Assembly: GCF_000316685.1 (NCBI RefSeq)
Contig: NC_019680.1
Coordinates: 1,365,501 to 1,429,500, forward strand
Origin: Synechococcus sp. PCC 6312
Lineage (GTDB): Bacteria; Cyanobacteriota; Cyanobacteriia; Thermosynechococcales; Thermosynechococcaceae
Length of the DNA: 64,000 nt
Direction: 5' to 3'
Notes under the pieces: generated by a model
What the model was told of the DNA's origin: nothing
What the model saw: the letters and a program-made list of their open reading frames with translations, nothing else
Database searches by the model: none
Program-made: the position numbers and the translations under genes
Shown: positions 49,330-58,829 of the stretch, one piece after another
Layout: each line of letters starts with the position of its first letter
How positions within the stretch are numbered: the first letter of the stretch is position 1

Positions 49330-49860
49330 ATGTTACACCGTTTAAGCCGTTGGTTCTTATTGCTATCGTTGCCCGTCGGCATTTTGACTACAACACTACC
49401 TGCCCGGTCTGCCCAAAATCTTTCCTTGGTTTATGGCCCCTTTCAACGCTCAGTACCGATGTCAGAAGTTAGCTCTTTTGCCGAAACTGGCCAGGCCACG
49501 GGACGGTTACAAGCTCTGTTGCGCTTAGTCCCCAAAAATGAGCAAGAGGAACTACTTAAAGCTCTGCGCCTGAAACTTCCCATTGGCGTTGTCCAAGTCA
49601 ATAAACTCCTGAACTCTCCCATTGGCAAACAAGTGGTTGAAAAAGTCTCTCCGGTCATTTTACGGCGGGATAAAGCAGGTACTTTTGCTATCAGTGGTGC
49701 GTTACTGACTGCGGCTGGTTCTAAAGATGGGTTGGGTCTGCTCAGCTTTTTGGAGTCCTATCCTGCCGAAACTATTGAAGTTGATCTGCGGGGAATCTCC
49801 AAACTCTTTAGTCAGACGGAGGGCCTGGGTGCGCTTTTAGGTGGGGCCTTAGGTCGTTAA
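49330..49860 (+). CDS. Secreted DUF1400 protein
   Basis: 176 residues. A signal peptide ends near PARSA. The mature part (LSLVYGPFQRSVPMSEVSSFAETG, then LLNSPIGKQVVEKVSPVILR) matches DUF1400, a cyanobacterial domain that often precedes an alpha/beta hydrolase. Here it stands alone, without a hydrolase domain. It ends with a glycine-rich tail (LGALLGGALGR). Convergent with hisD, 25 bases between stops. Confidence 0.82.
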   Translation: MLHRLSRWFLLLSLPVGILTTTLPARSAQNLSLVYGPFQRSVPMSEVSSFAETGQATGRLQALLRLVPKNEQEELLKALRLKLPIGVVQVNKLLNSPIGKQVVEKVSPVILRRDKAGTFAISGALLTAAGSKDGLGLLSFLESYPAETIEVDLRGISKLFSQTEGLGALLGGALGR

Positions 49861-49885
49861 TCTAAGTATAGGTTTGCATTTCCGC

Positions 49886-51205
49886 CTAGGAATTTTGTTC
49901 GGGTTGCTCCAATCGTAAGCGGACAGAGTCTCCATGGGCAGGAAGTCCTTCGGCCTCGGCTAGTGTCATGATAGCTGGGGCCATTTTAATTAAGGCATTG
50001 GCTGAATATTCAATTAAGCTTGAATGTTTTAAAAACGTTTCTACACTTAAAGGTGATGCGTAACGGGCTGCGCCGGATGTGGGTAAAGTGTGGTTCGGGC
50101 CGGCTAAGTAATCGCCCACCGCTTCGGGGGTGGATTTCCCTAGAAAAATAGCTCCCGCATGACGGATTTTATCCAGCAAGTCCCAGGGGGCAGCAATTTG
50201 CAGTTCTAAGTGCTCCGGGGCAAATTCATTGGACAACTGAGCCGCCACTTCTAGGGATTCCACAACCCCCACCAGGCCAAAATGGGCGATGGATTTTTCA
50301 GTTGGTTCCCGGCGGGGGTGATATTCCAACTGGTGCAGAACTTCGCGAGCGACTTTTTGGGCTAAAGCGGCGTTGGTGGTCAGCAAGATTGAAGCAGCCA
50401 AGGGGTCATGCTCGGCCTGGGCCAGCAGATCTGCGGCTAGATGGACAGGATGGGCGGTTTCGTCTGCAATGACTAAAACTTCTGAGGGGCCAGCCAAGGA
50501 GTCAATCCCCACAGTGCCAAAGACTAGTTTTTTTGCTAAGGTCACATAAATATTCCCAGGCCCGGTAATTAAATTCACAGGGGCAATTGTTTCTGTTCCG
50601 TAAGCCATCGCCGCAATGGCCTGGGCTCCCCCAACCCGATAAATTTCATCCACCCCTGCTTCTTGGGCCGCCACTAAAATCGCCGGATTGATTGTTGTAT
50701 TGACTCCGGGGGGAGTGACCATAATGATCCGTTTGACCCCTGCCACTTTTGCCGGGATTGCGTTCATCAATACCGTACTGGGATAGGCCGCCCGCCCACC
50801 GGGGATATATAAACCCGCCGCATCTACTGGGGTATAACGTTTGCCTAAAACGACTCCCTCGGCAGGAAATTGGATCCAGTTTTTGGGAATCCGTTGTTCA
50901 TGGAAGGCTTTAATTTGCTGATGGGCAAGGCGGATGGCATCTAGGAGTTCTTTGGAGACCTGTTGATAGGCTGCATCCAATTCGGCACCACTGACCCGCA
51001 AGGAATCCACAGTCAATTCAACGTGATCAAATTCGGCGGTGTAATGGATGAGGGCGAGGTCTTTTTGTCGCTGAACCGTTTGGAGAATTTGCTGAACGGT
51101 CGCCTCTTTATGAATCACCTGATCATCGTGGATACGATCACAGATGCGCCGCAATTCGGAGCGAATATCTTCAAGGCAGTTCAGGATTCGCAGCATGATC
51201 CCCAT
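49886..51205 (-). CDS. hisD: Histidinol dehydrogenase
   Basis: 439 residues. Signatures include PGGRAAYPSTVLMNAIPAKVAGV, ITGPGNIYVTLAKK, DSLAGPSEVLVIAD, QAEHDPLA and HTLPTSGAARY. The catalytic zinc and NAD-binding residues of the family lie in these blocks. It catalyses the last two steps of histidine synthesis, L-histidinol to histidine. The N-terminus MGIMLRILNCLEDI leaves two candidate ATG codons. Confidence 0.96.
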   Translation of the reverse strand: MGIMLRILNCLEDIRSELRRICDRIHDDQVIHKEATVQQILQTVQRQKDLALIHYTAEFDHVELTVDSLRVSGAELDAAYQQVSKELLDAIRLAHQQIKAFHEQRIPKNWIQFPAEGVVLGKRYTPVDAAGLYIPGGRAAYPSTVLMNAIPAKVAGVKRIIMVTPPGVNTTINPAILVAAQEAGVDEIYRVGGAQAIAAMAYGTETIAPVNLITGPGNIYVTLAKKLVFGTVGIDSLAGPSEVLVIADETAHPVHLAADLLAQAEHDPLAASILLTTNAALAQKVAREVLHQLEYHPRREPTEKSIAHFGLVGVVESLEVAAQLSNEFAPEHLELQIAAPWDLLDKIRHAGAIFLGKSTPEAVGDYLAGPNHTLPTSGAARYASPLSVETFLKHSSLIEYSANALIKMAPAIMTLAEAEGLPAHGDSVRLRLEQPEQNS

Positions 51206-51305
51206 TGTTTAAGTCAGACCAGCAGTAGCTTTGATCATAGCTCAGACACCCGAAGAGGGGGGAGGCTTGGCCTGGCCAAAGGTGAAAGCAGCCAAACCTT
51301 AACAA

Positions 51306-51674
51306 GCAGTGGCTGGACGAGCTGCCGGGATTGAATCCCAAACTTTACGCCAAGAAGTGAGTACCGTCACCCAATTACTGGCTGGGTTAAAGTAAAAGAA
51401 AGAGTTAATTCAGGCAATCTTTCGGGAGGGCGTGATGCGAGAGTCAGTCATTTATTAGGAAACTCTGACAGAGGGAATACAGGAAGGACTGCAAGAGGGA
51501 GAGTCTCAAGTGATTTCGCGATTATTTAGGCGGTGGCTGGGTGATCTGCCGATGAATTTAGTCGAAAAAGTATCTACCCTTGCTATTCCTGAGCTTGAGA
51601 ATTTAGCTGAGGCAATTTTTGATTTTACGCAATTAGAAGATGCCCAGGCCTGGTTAGAGCAACGTCAGTCTTAA
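51306..51674 (+). pseudogene. Relic of a DUF4351-type (Rpn-like) gene
   Basis: One reading frame runs from 51306 to a TAA at 51672-51674 but is broken by TAA at 51393 and TAG at 51456. It reads IESQTLRQEVSTVTQLLAGLK, stop, KKELIQAIFREGVMRESVIY, stop, ETLTEGIQEGLQEGE...VISRLFRRWLGDLP...AQAWLEQ. This is the C-terminal half of a DUF4351-containing Rpn-family protein; the N-terminal nuclease part is missing. It is the second decayed member of this superfamily in the window. Confidence 0.75.
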
Positions 51675-51706
51675 GGATTGATTAAGCAAGACAAAACAGA
51701 TGAGAA

Positions 51707-52585
51707 CTACATTTTAAATTTGTCGTATAGTTCTTCCCTAACTTCACGAGTTTCAATATCTCTTTTGATGCGTTCCAGGAAACCTTTGAAATCTGGGTTT
51801 AACTTTGCGAGCTTATTGACAGTCTCCCAGTCAACAAAGTCTTTTGCCTTTGCAGGAAACATGATTTTAGATGAATTAGGATCAGCAATCTCAAGGCGAA
51901 TCAGGCCAATACCAAAGGCTGTGCAGAGTCTTTTTAACTCATTGAGAAATTCTTCATTAGAGTCAATCAAAGAGGCAACGAGATATCCTTCATTTGCCCA
52001 TGACGAGTTGGAAACAGCTTGAAAGAAAGACTCTCGTAAGTTGGCATCTGATAACTCTCTTTTGATTTCAAAGGAATATAGTTTAATTGCTGAGTTTGCC
52101 ATCAAAGTACTCACATTAAATACTTCTTCTCTCCACTCCTGAAATGGGAAGTAACAGCCAACAACATCCGGGTGAATCCACTCGTTAAAGCCTTTTTTAG
52201 TTGATCTACTATGATTAATTGTTTTTGAATACACGTTGAGGTGATTATAAACAAAGTAAGCCAGAACTGGGTGTAAATCTTTTTCTAAAAAATCAAGCTT
52301 GGACTGTTTTGAAATAATTTCACTCACAAATGTTTTAGTGACACCAGGTTTACTTAGGGCATAACGTTTTGGATTTTCAGAGTGGATGTATATCTCAGAA
52401 TCTTCACTCCTTAGTAGATAGTGATATAGAGTTGTACTTAGGGTGGCTGTTGGTGTTTTCCCAGAAGAGTTTACAAGTTTGTCATATCCCTTTTCTTCTC
52501 CAATTTTCCAAATTTCTGCAGGCGTTAAGGCCGTATCCTCCTCTGATAATACTTTTAGCGCTAACTCTAGAAATGTGAGACTCAT
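51707..52585 (-). CDS. HARE-HTH protein with PD-(D/E)XK nuclease-like residues (HrgA-like)
   Basis: 292 residues. Residues 1-85 look like a HARE-type winged helix (FLELALKVLSEEDTALTPAEIWKIGEEKG). The middle has a PD pair (P139-D140 in WIHPDVVG) and, 33 residues on, an ExK pair (E173, K175 in YSFEIKREL) followed by AVSNSSWANEGYLVA. This spacing fits a PD-(D/E)XK nuclease core, as in HrgA-like restriction-associated proteins. The gene is AT-rich (two sampled lines 30% and 37% GC against 53% in hisD) and lacks the CCAGGCC heptamer, so it is probably acquired. No methyltransferase is adjacent. Confidence 0.72.
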   Translation of the reverse strand: MSLTFLELALKVLSEEDTALTPAEIWKIGEEKGYDKLVNSSGKTPTATLSTTLYHYLLRSEDSEIYIHSENPKRYALSKPGVTKTFVSEIISKQSKLDFLEKDLHPVLAYFVYNHLNVYSKTINHSRSTKKGFNEWIHPDVVGCYFPFQEWREEVFNVSTLMANSAIKLYSFEIKRELSDANLRESFFQAVSNSSWANEGYLVASLIDSNEEFLNELKRLCTAFGIGLIRLEIADPNSSKIMFPAKAKDFVDWETVNKLAKLNPDFKGFLERIKRDIETREVREELYDKFKM

Positions 52586-52627
52586 GGAAAGCTAATTAAT
52601 AACTATATTTTTACGGATAAATCTATA

Positions 52628-55027
52628 TTAATGTGATTTATGTAAACTCTTAAGTTGTCCATACATCGCCCAAATCGCCATCGGTCGCAGATACATACAG
52701 GCCCGAAAGGTTCCCACAGCCGTAATCGCTTCCGGAGTCCGAAATTGCAGGCCATTGTCATAAATTTGCCGAATCACGGTTTGCGTTAACCGCCAGGCCC
52801 CGTCTTCTAAACCCATTTGATACAAGAAAGCAGCCAGGCCATAGTTAATTCCAATCCAAACTTCGAGCGGGTGAGTGGCATTGGGTTTTTCCGGGGAACC
52901 ATCGGGTAACAGGCCATTGGCCGCCCCAAATTGACCCTCATGGAACTTCAAAAAACAGACATCATAAACGGTTTTTAAGGCCGACTCAGCACATTCAATC
53001 GGGACAACATCCGGTAAATTGAGTAACCTGGCATAGTATTGGCCACAGAGTTGATCCGCCATCACTACTTGGGAGTTACTATCACTATCCAGACGATAAA
53101 ACTGACCGTTCCAGAGTTTCGCTTGATAAGTGGGGCGGGATTGACTGAGCCAGGCCTGCCATTTCTCTTGTTCGAGTTTTGTATTATTTCCCTGTTTCTC
53201 TAAAATCTGGGCAATGGCCAAAGCTGCTTCTAAGGCTGCAATCCACAGGCCCCCACAATAGGCACTGACTCCTTTGAGTTGCCAATCATCATAGGTTTGA
53301 TCCGGTGCGCCACTGTTTTCCGGTAAGCCATCCCCATCCGTATCAAAGGTTTTCAAGTAATCCAAACTACTGACAATCGCGGGCCAGCAATCGGTTAAAA
53401 ACTCAAGATCCGTTGCGCCCGTTAATAGGTAATCCCGATAGACCAACAAGACAAAATCCGAGGCTAAATCTTTCCAAAGGTTGCAGTCTTGATAACTGGT
53501 GTAATTGCTCGCTTGCCAGGGATGTTCGTTGGGTGCGCCGAGATCGTGGGGCGTGGCATGGGCAATTTTCCGGGGTGCTCTATGGGCTGTTTCGGGATCG
53601 CCTTGGTAGTAGTAGCCAATGATCCGGAGTTTGGGGTCTTCCGTGGGAATCGCTCTGGCAAAGGCCCGCATCACCCCTTTTTCCAATTCTGGCCACAAGT
53701 AAAGTAGAGCAAAAGAACCATAGAGTCGAACATCTAAACTTTCATACCAGCGATAATCCAAACATTCCAAAACCGCATATTGTCCCAAAGGATCAAGTTC
53801 CGATGCTGCTGTCCATAAACTGCCGCCACTGGTCAAATCATAAAGCTCATTAATCAGAGCCATTTTGAAGTCATCGGGCCAATCGGGATGCTCTAAAATT
53901 GGTTGTTGCCAGGCCCCGATCTGTTCACTCCATTTCTGATAGTTTTCTAAAGCAACTTGAGCAATCGTTTCAGCATTGGTTCCCGAGCGATTCCAGAAAT
54001 CCGTATAACGGCGAAAGTAATTAACATTTGGGGCAAATTCCGTCACCGGCAAATCCCAGGCCAGGCCAAAGGGAATTTCTTTGGATTCACCGGGAGCCAA
54101 GGTAAACCGGACTGCCAACGTCGCCCCAATTTGTTCGATATCCGATGCCGGTTGATTATTTTCAAGATTACTGAGTGAACCATCCCGACTAAAGGATGAC
54201 CAAAGTTCCCCCCCATCGCCAACTGGGTTCCAACGGGTATGGTAGAAAATTTCGAGATCATCTCTCACGGGTACTGAAAACGCCCATTCGCCCTCGCCTT
54301 CTTTAATGGCTGTATGCGGATCCCGCTGACGTTGGAGTAAACAACTGGCCTGGGTTTGGGATTGATGAAAACTGTTGTAATTCCCCTGACTTTGCCCCAA
54401 GCGTGGCGTGTAGTCATAAACCGGACTGCCATCATCCCGGATGCGAATTTCTGAGGCTGGCGTGGCATTACTAAACCAACCGACCAGATTTTGCCAACTG
54501 AGCATGATGCTGAGGGTGATCGGCTGATCTGTGGGGTTATGGGCTGCCCAAACAAACACGGCAACGGGATAACTGGTCTCTTGATAGTTATCGGGAATAA
54601 TCGGCGAAAACTGCTCACAGGTTAAACCGGCCTGGAACACCCCCTGATACTGAAACCAACTGCGGGGATAGAGCGCGCCATAGGTTCCTTTTGCGGTCGG
54701 ATACCAATTCCAGGCCCCGAGGGTTCCATCTGACGGCGGTTCGGTACAAAGGGCATAGGCCTGGGAGTGATCGCCAGCTTGTTCAAACACAGAAAACTGA
54801 CAGCCGGGCATGGTTTGGAAAATATGTTCGCCGCCATCCAAATGCCAGAGGTTAAAATCTCCCCGTGAAGATCGCCCAATACAACCCGCTCCAAACCCAC
54901 CTAGGGGCATTCCGTGCCAAGGGCCATCGTCTAAATTACTGGCATAACGGACGGTGTAGGGCTTTTCCCAACCTTGACCAATGGATCGTTGCCAGGCCTG
55001 GGGGGGGATAGAGGGGGGGACTTGCAC
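52628..55027 (-). CDS. GH116 family beta-glucosidase/glucosylceramidase-like protein
   Basis: 799 residues from a GTG start. The N-terminal domain (GMPLGGFGAGCIGRSSRGDF, HLDGGEH) and the C-terminal (alpha/alpha)6 barrel match non-lysosomal glucosylceramidase GBA2/GH116. The nucleophile should be the Glu in NELYDLTSGGSLW and the acid/base the Asp in TYDDWQLKGVSAYCGGLW, by analogy to the bacterial GH116 enzyme. No signal peptide is evident, so it is probably cytoplasmic. Substrate unknown; a glucoside or glycolipid is likely. Confidence 0.9.
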   Translation of the reverse strand: MQVPPSIPPQAWQRSIGQGWEKPYTVRYASNLDDGPWHGMPLGGFGAGCIGRSSRGDFNLWHLDGGEHIFQTMPGCQFSVFEQAGDHSQAYALCTEPPSDGTLGAWNWYPTAKGTYGALYPRSWFQYQGVFQAGLTCEQFSPIIPDNYQETSYPVAVFVWAAHNPTDQPITLSIMLSWQNLVGWFSNATPASEIRIRDDGSPVYDYTPRLGQSQGNYNSFHQSQTQASCLLQRQRDPHTAIKEGEGEWAFSVPVRDDLEIFYHTRWNPVGDGGELWSSFSRDGSLSNLENNQPASDIEQIGATLAVRFTLAPGESKEIPFGLAWDLPVTEFAPNVNYFRRYTDFWNRSGTNAETIAQVALENYQKWSEQIGAWQQPILEHPDWPDDFKMALINELYDLTSGGSLWTAASELDPLGQYAVLECLDYRWYESLDVRLYGSFALLYLWPELEKGVMRAFARAIPTEDPKLRIIGYYYQGDPETAHRAPRKIAHATPHDLGAPNEHPWQASNYTSYQDCNLWKDLASDFVLLVYRDYLLTGATDLEFLTDCWPAIVSSLDYLKTFDTDGDGLPENSGAPDQTYDDWQLKGVSAYCGGLWIAALEAALAIAQILEKQGNNTKLEQEKWQAWLSQSRPTYQAKLWNGQFYRLDSDSNSQVVMADQLCGQYYARLLNLPDVVPIECAESALKTVYDVCFLKFHEGQFGAANGLLPDGSPEKPNATHPLEVWIGINYGLAAFLYQMGLEDGAWRLTQTVIRQIYDNGLQFRTPEAITAVGTFRACMYLRPMAIWAMYGQLKSLHKSH

Positions 55028-55392
55028 GTTGATCTCCAGTAGGGCTAACGCTGCCAGACTGTTATTTTAAGGCCAAGACTCAAATATTGACGGTTCTCAG
55101 AGGTATTGATTAGCTGTCTAACAACACTGGCAATGATTGATCCCTAAAGAAAATAGCCTTACCCCTGCTGCTAACGGTCAGCCCCTAGAAAATACTCACT
55201 CGGAAACAGTTGTTAAACCTAACTGCCCCCTATGGAATTTTGCCAGGATGGAGTAACGCTATGGTTAATTGATTTCTCAGTCATTAACAGGTTTAACTTG
55301 GGTGAAGACAAGAAGAATAGGATCGTTTTACAGGCCTGTATTGATGAGAAAAGAGTAGGGAACACAATCAAAACAGAACGCAACAACCTTGA
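55028..55392. other. Intergenic region between hsp20 and the GH116 gene
   Basis: About 365 bases upstream of the GH116 gene and downstream of hsp20, both on the minus strand. No gene, RNA or repeat recognised. It presumably holds the GH116 promoter and the hsp20 3' end. Confidence 0.4.
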
Positions 55393-55839
55393 TTATTGAG
55401 ATTGAGGCAAGCTAACTCGAACCACTTTATTTTTTTCTTCTTCCGCTTTGGGGAGTGTCAGCCGAAGAATCCCATCTTTATAGTCAGCCGCCACAGTTTG
55501 ATGATTGACCCGGCCGGGGAGCGGAATCACCCGTTGGAATTTGCCATAGTGGAACTCAGTCCGAGTCATGCCCCCTTCTTCGACTTTGGTTTCAGATTTG
55601 CGTTCACCAGAGATCGAAACAGCACTAGCGGTTGCTTGGATATCCAAATCTTCCGATTTAATCCCCGGCAATTCTAAGCGCAACTCATAGGCTTCGGGAG
55701 TTTCGGTGAGTTCGGCTTTGGGAGAAAATGCCAGGCCAACACCATCGGTTTGACTAGAGGACAAACTATCAAAGATGCGATTTAATTCTCGTTGCATTTC
55801 ATCAATTTCTCGAAAGGGTTGCCAACGAACAAGAGCCAT
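55393..55839 (-). CDS. hspA: Small heat-shock protein (Hsp20/HspA)
   Basis: 148 residues from ATG 55839 (MALVRWQPFREIDEMQRELNRIFD); a GTG at 55848 is rejected. The alpha-crystallin domain spans about 45-140 (ELTETPEAYELRLELPG, GERKSETKVEEGG, YKDGILRLTLPKAEE). It is an ATP-independent chaperone, class A in cyanobacteria. It lacks a clear C-terminal IXI motif beyond VVRVSLPQSQ. No CIRCE element was seen upstream. Confidence 0.93.
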   Translation of the reverse strand: MALVRWQPFREIDEMQRELNRIFDSLSSSQTDGVGLAFSPKAELTETPEAYELRLELPGIKSEDLDIQATASAVSISGERKSETKVEEGGMTRTEFHYGKFQRVIPLPGRVNHQTVAADYKDGILRLTLPKAEEEKNKVVRVSLPQSQ

Positions 55840-56052
55840 AATTAACACGCTCCTTTTTTGAGCTAACCTACATTCTTAATCTAGTCCATCATCTGGGTTT
55901 AATAAGTTCGGTTTTACCCCCAGGCCGACTTTGGATCACCGTACTCGATTGTTAAGTTATTGACATCCACTAATGGGTTTATTCGGGTCTTTACGGTATC
56001 TTAAAGTTATCAACAACAAATTTTTATTTCACCTTAAAAAGGCTTGTTCAGC

Positions 56053-58791
56053 GTGGATATTGTTCTGTGTCACGTCACCGCAGATTTTGATACGTTGGGG
56101 GCAGCGGCCGGATTAGCCTATCTTCATCCAGGGACACGGATTGTTTTAACGGGTGGGGCCCATCCGCGGGTGAGAGATTTTCTGGCTGTGTATCGGGACG
56201 AGTTTCCCATCATTGCCGCCCGCGCCGTCGAGCCACGCCGGATTCAAAAACTTTGGATTGTCGATACTCAAGCCCGGCAACTCTTGGGCAGTGCAACATC
56301 TTGGCTAGAGCAACCCACCGTTGAAATTGTTGTTTATGATCATCATCTTGGCCAAGAGAGTGATTTACCCCCACATCAGGCGATTATCGAACCTGTAGGA
56401 GCCACCAGTACCCTCATTAGCGAAATTCTCCAGGCCCAGGGAATTGCCTTAACGCCTTCAATCGCAACGGTTTTAGCTCTGGGAATCCATGCCGATACGG
56501 GGTCTCTCACCTTTGCCGCGACTAAGCCTCGGGATGCGGCGGCCTTGGCCTGGTTATTACAGCAAGGGGCGAACCAACTCACCATTCAAGAGTTTGCCGG
56601 GGCTGGCCTGGAACGGGATTTACAGCCGTTATTGAATGAGGGTTTAGCCCAACTCCAACAAGAAACGATTCAGGGCTATCGGCTCAGTTGGGTCCTCCTA
56701 GAAACACCGAATTACTTGCCGGGGCTATCCTCCTTGGTTTCAGCCTTGGTCAGTGCCAGTGAAAGTGATTTCTGTTTGCTGGGCCATTGTTATCGTTGGC
56801 AGGCAGTGGGGTGTCATTTAGCGATCATCGGCCGGAGTCAAATCCCTGGCTTAGACCTGGCCCAACTCTTTCAACCCCTCGGTGGGGGTGGCCATGCCCA
56901 GGCCGCGGCCGTAACCGTCAAAACCCCTGATCCCCAAACCGTTCTCAAAACCCTCTGGTCGCAAATCAAAGCTGCCATTCCCGCCGCCCCCACAGCCCAA
57001 ATTTTGATGTCCGCCCCGGTTCGCACCATTCGTCCCGAAAGTCCCATTGACCAGGCCCAGCGGGTGTTATTGCGCTATGGCCATTCAGGCTTATCAGTCG
57101 TCACAGATGGCGGTGATTTAGTGGGTGTGATTTCCCGGCGCGACTTGGATATTGCCTTACATCATGGGTTTGGTCACGCACCAGTGAAAGGATATATGAA
57201 AAAGCCTGTCCGTACCATTAACCCCGAAACTCCCCTGAACGAGATTCAACGCTTAATGGTCACCTATGACATTGGCCGGCTTCCTGTAGTAGATTCACAG
57301 CGGGGCCTGGTGGGCATTGTCACCCGGACTGATGTTCTCCGCCAACTCTATCAACTCCATCGCCCGAAGCAACCTGTGGATCAACCGCCCCATCATTTAC
57401 CCGCTGACTGGTTAACTGGATTCCCACCTGGCCTGGGAGAGATTTTAGTCACCGCCGCGACCCTAGCCCAAACTCACGGCTGGCAGTTATATCTAGTCGG
57501 TGGGGCCGTGCGAGATTACTTTTTACGGCTTCAGGATACAAGCTACACCTCAGCAGTCCGAGAATTTGATCTAGTGGTGGATGGGATGGATCAGATGCAA
57601 CAAACTGGAGCCGGAGTTGTCTTAGCCCAGGCCTTGCAAGCCCAGTATCCCGAAACGGAACTCCAAGTCTATGGACGATTTCAAACGGCGGCTCTCCATT
57701 GGCCCCACGGATCGCAACATTCGCGCTTTGCCGTTGATATTGCTACGGCCCGCAGTGAGTTTTACCCCTATCCCGCCGCCCACCCGGAAGTGACCGCCAG
57801 TTCCATCCGCCAAGATTTGTACCGCCGGGATTTTACGATTAATGCCCTGGCCATTCGGCTAACATCACCCCAGGCCGGAGAACTCTTAGACTTTTTTGGC
57901 GGTTGGCAGGATTTAAAAACTAAGCAAATTCGTGTTTTACATCCCAATAGCTTTATTGAAGATCCAACTCGGATTTTTCGGGCTGTCCGCTTTGCCGTCC
58001 GCTTAGGATTTCAGTTGGATCCAGGCAGTCAAGACCTGATTCAATCTGCCCTGACCAGTGGAGTGTTTGACGCCATGCCACAACGGGAGCAAAAACGGCC
58101 CTCCCTCCAAAGTCGCCTCCGCAACGAACTGCGCTATATTTTGCAACTCCAGATGGGCCCAACCGATTGCTTTCCTGGGGAAAAAGCTCTGCGACAATTG
58201 GCTCAACTCAATGCGCTTCAATGTCTCCATCCCAAAATTATGCTTCCCCCAGATTTATGGGGCCGGTTATCCTGGGCCTGGACTTGCCTCCAAACCTACG
58301 GATCCCCAAGTGAGCGACAGGGGGCCTGGGAAATCTTACTAACGGTATTACTCGCTGCCTTAAGCCCAATCTCACCGATCTCGGATCTGGAAAATCTCCC
58401 CTTGCGGATGGCCCAACAACTTCACCTCTCTGGCCCCGCCCAGGCCCGTTTAGCCGGTTTACCCCATCACCTCGCTCTCTTGGCCGGACTCATGACAACA
58501 TCCCCTCGACCGAGCCAACTTTGCCAGGCCTGGGATGCCTTAAACTTAGACAACTTAATCCTGTTAGCCAGTCAAACTCCCCCCGCCCAGGGGTTAATTG
58601 AACAATATTTAAATCAGTGGCGAGATTTTACTCCTCCTTTATCCGGCCATGACCTCCAGCAATTAGGGTATCCTCGCGGCCCGATCTTTGCTGAAATCCT
58701 CAAAGCTCTACGAATTGCCTGTTTAGATGGAGTTGTCACATCCCCAGAAGCAGCGTTGGCCTGGTTGTCTGTCTATTTTCCCTTAACTTAA
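56053..58791 (+). CDS. DHH-CBS-tRNA nucleotidyltransferase fusion (A-adding type)
   Basis: 912 residues from GTG 56053 (MDIVLCHVTADFDTLGA); the TTG at 56044 is rejected. Three parts: a DHH phosphoesterase (1-300, TADFDTLGAA, VVYDHHLG, GGGGHAQAAAV), a CBS pair (about 315-440) and a class II nucleotidyltransferase (about 460-880, LVGGAVRDYF, RRDFTINALAIRL). The catalytic pair reads ExD (REFDL) where most family members have DxD. Such long fusions are the A-adding partner of split CCA synthesis in cyanobacteria. A tRNA gene follows 38 bases downstream. Confidence 0.88.
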   Translation: MDIVLCHVTADFDTLGAAAGLAYLHPGTRIVLTGGAHPRVRDFLAVYRDEFPIIAARAVEPRRIQKLWIVDTQARQLLGSATSWLEQPTVEIVVYDHHLGQESDLPPHQAIIEPVGATSTLISEILQAQGIALTPSIATVLALGIHADTGSLTFAATKPRDAAALAWLLQQGANQLTIQEFAGAGLERDLQPLLNEGLAQLQQETIQGYRLSWVLLETPNYLPGLSSLVSALVSASESDFCLLGHCYRWQAVGCHLAIIGRSQIPGLDLAQLFQPLGGGGHAQAAAVTVKTPDPQTVLKTLWSQIKAAIPAAPTAQILMSAPVRTIRPESPIDQAQRVLLRYGHSGLSVVTDGGDLVGVISRRDLDIALHHGFGHAPVKGYMKKPVRTINPETPLNEIQRLMVTYDIGRLPVVDSQRGLVGIVTRTDVLRQLYQLHRPKQPVDQPPHHLPADWLTGFPPGLGEILVTAATLAQTHGWQLYLVGGAVRDYFLRLQDTSYTSAVREFDLVVDGMDQMQQTGAGVVLAQALQAQYPETELQVYGRFQTAALHWPHGSQHSRFAVDIATARSEFYPYPAAHPEVTASSIRQDLYRRDFTINALAIRLTSPQAGELLDFFGGWQDLKTKQIRVLHPNSFIEDPTRIFRAVRFAVRLGFQLDPGSQDLIQSALTSGVFDAMPQREQKRPSLQSRLRNELRYILQLQMGPTDCFPGEKALRQLAQLNALQCLHPKIMLPPDLWGRLSWAWTCLQTYGSPSERQGAWEILLTVLLAALSPISPISDLENLPLRMAQQLHLSGPAQARLAGLPHHLALLAGLMTTSPRPSQLCQAWDALNLDNLILLASQTPPAQGLIEQYLNQWRDFTPPLSGHDLQQLGYPRGPIFAEILKALRIACLDGVVTSPEAALAWLSVYFPLT

Positions 58792-58829
58792 TCTTGGTTT
58801 TGTGGTTATAATCATAAAGCCCTTTTTAA

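Noticed and set aside
51306-51460. Frameshift in the DUF4351 relic
   Set aside because: Careful frame tracking shows the relic stays in one frame; the damage is two stop codons, not a shift.
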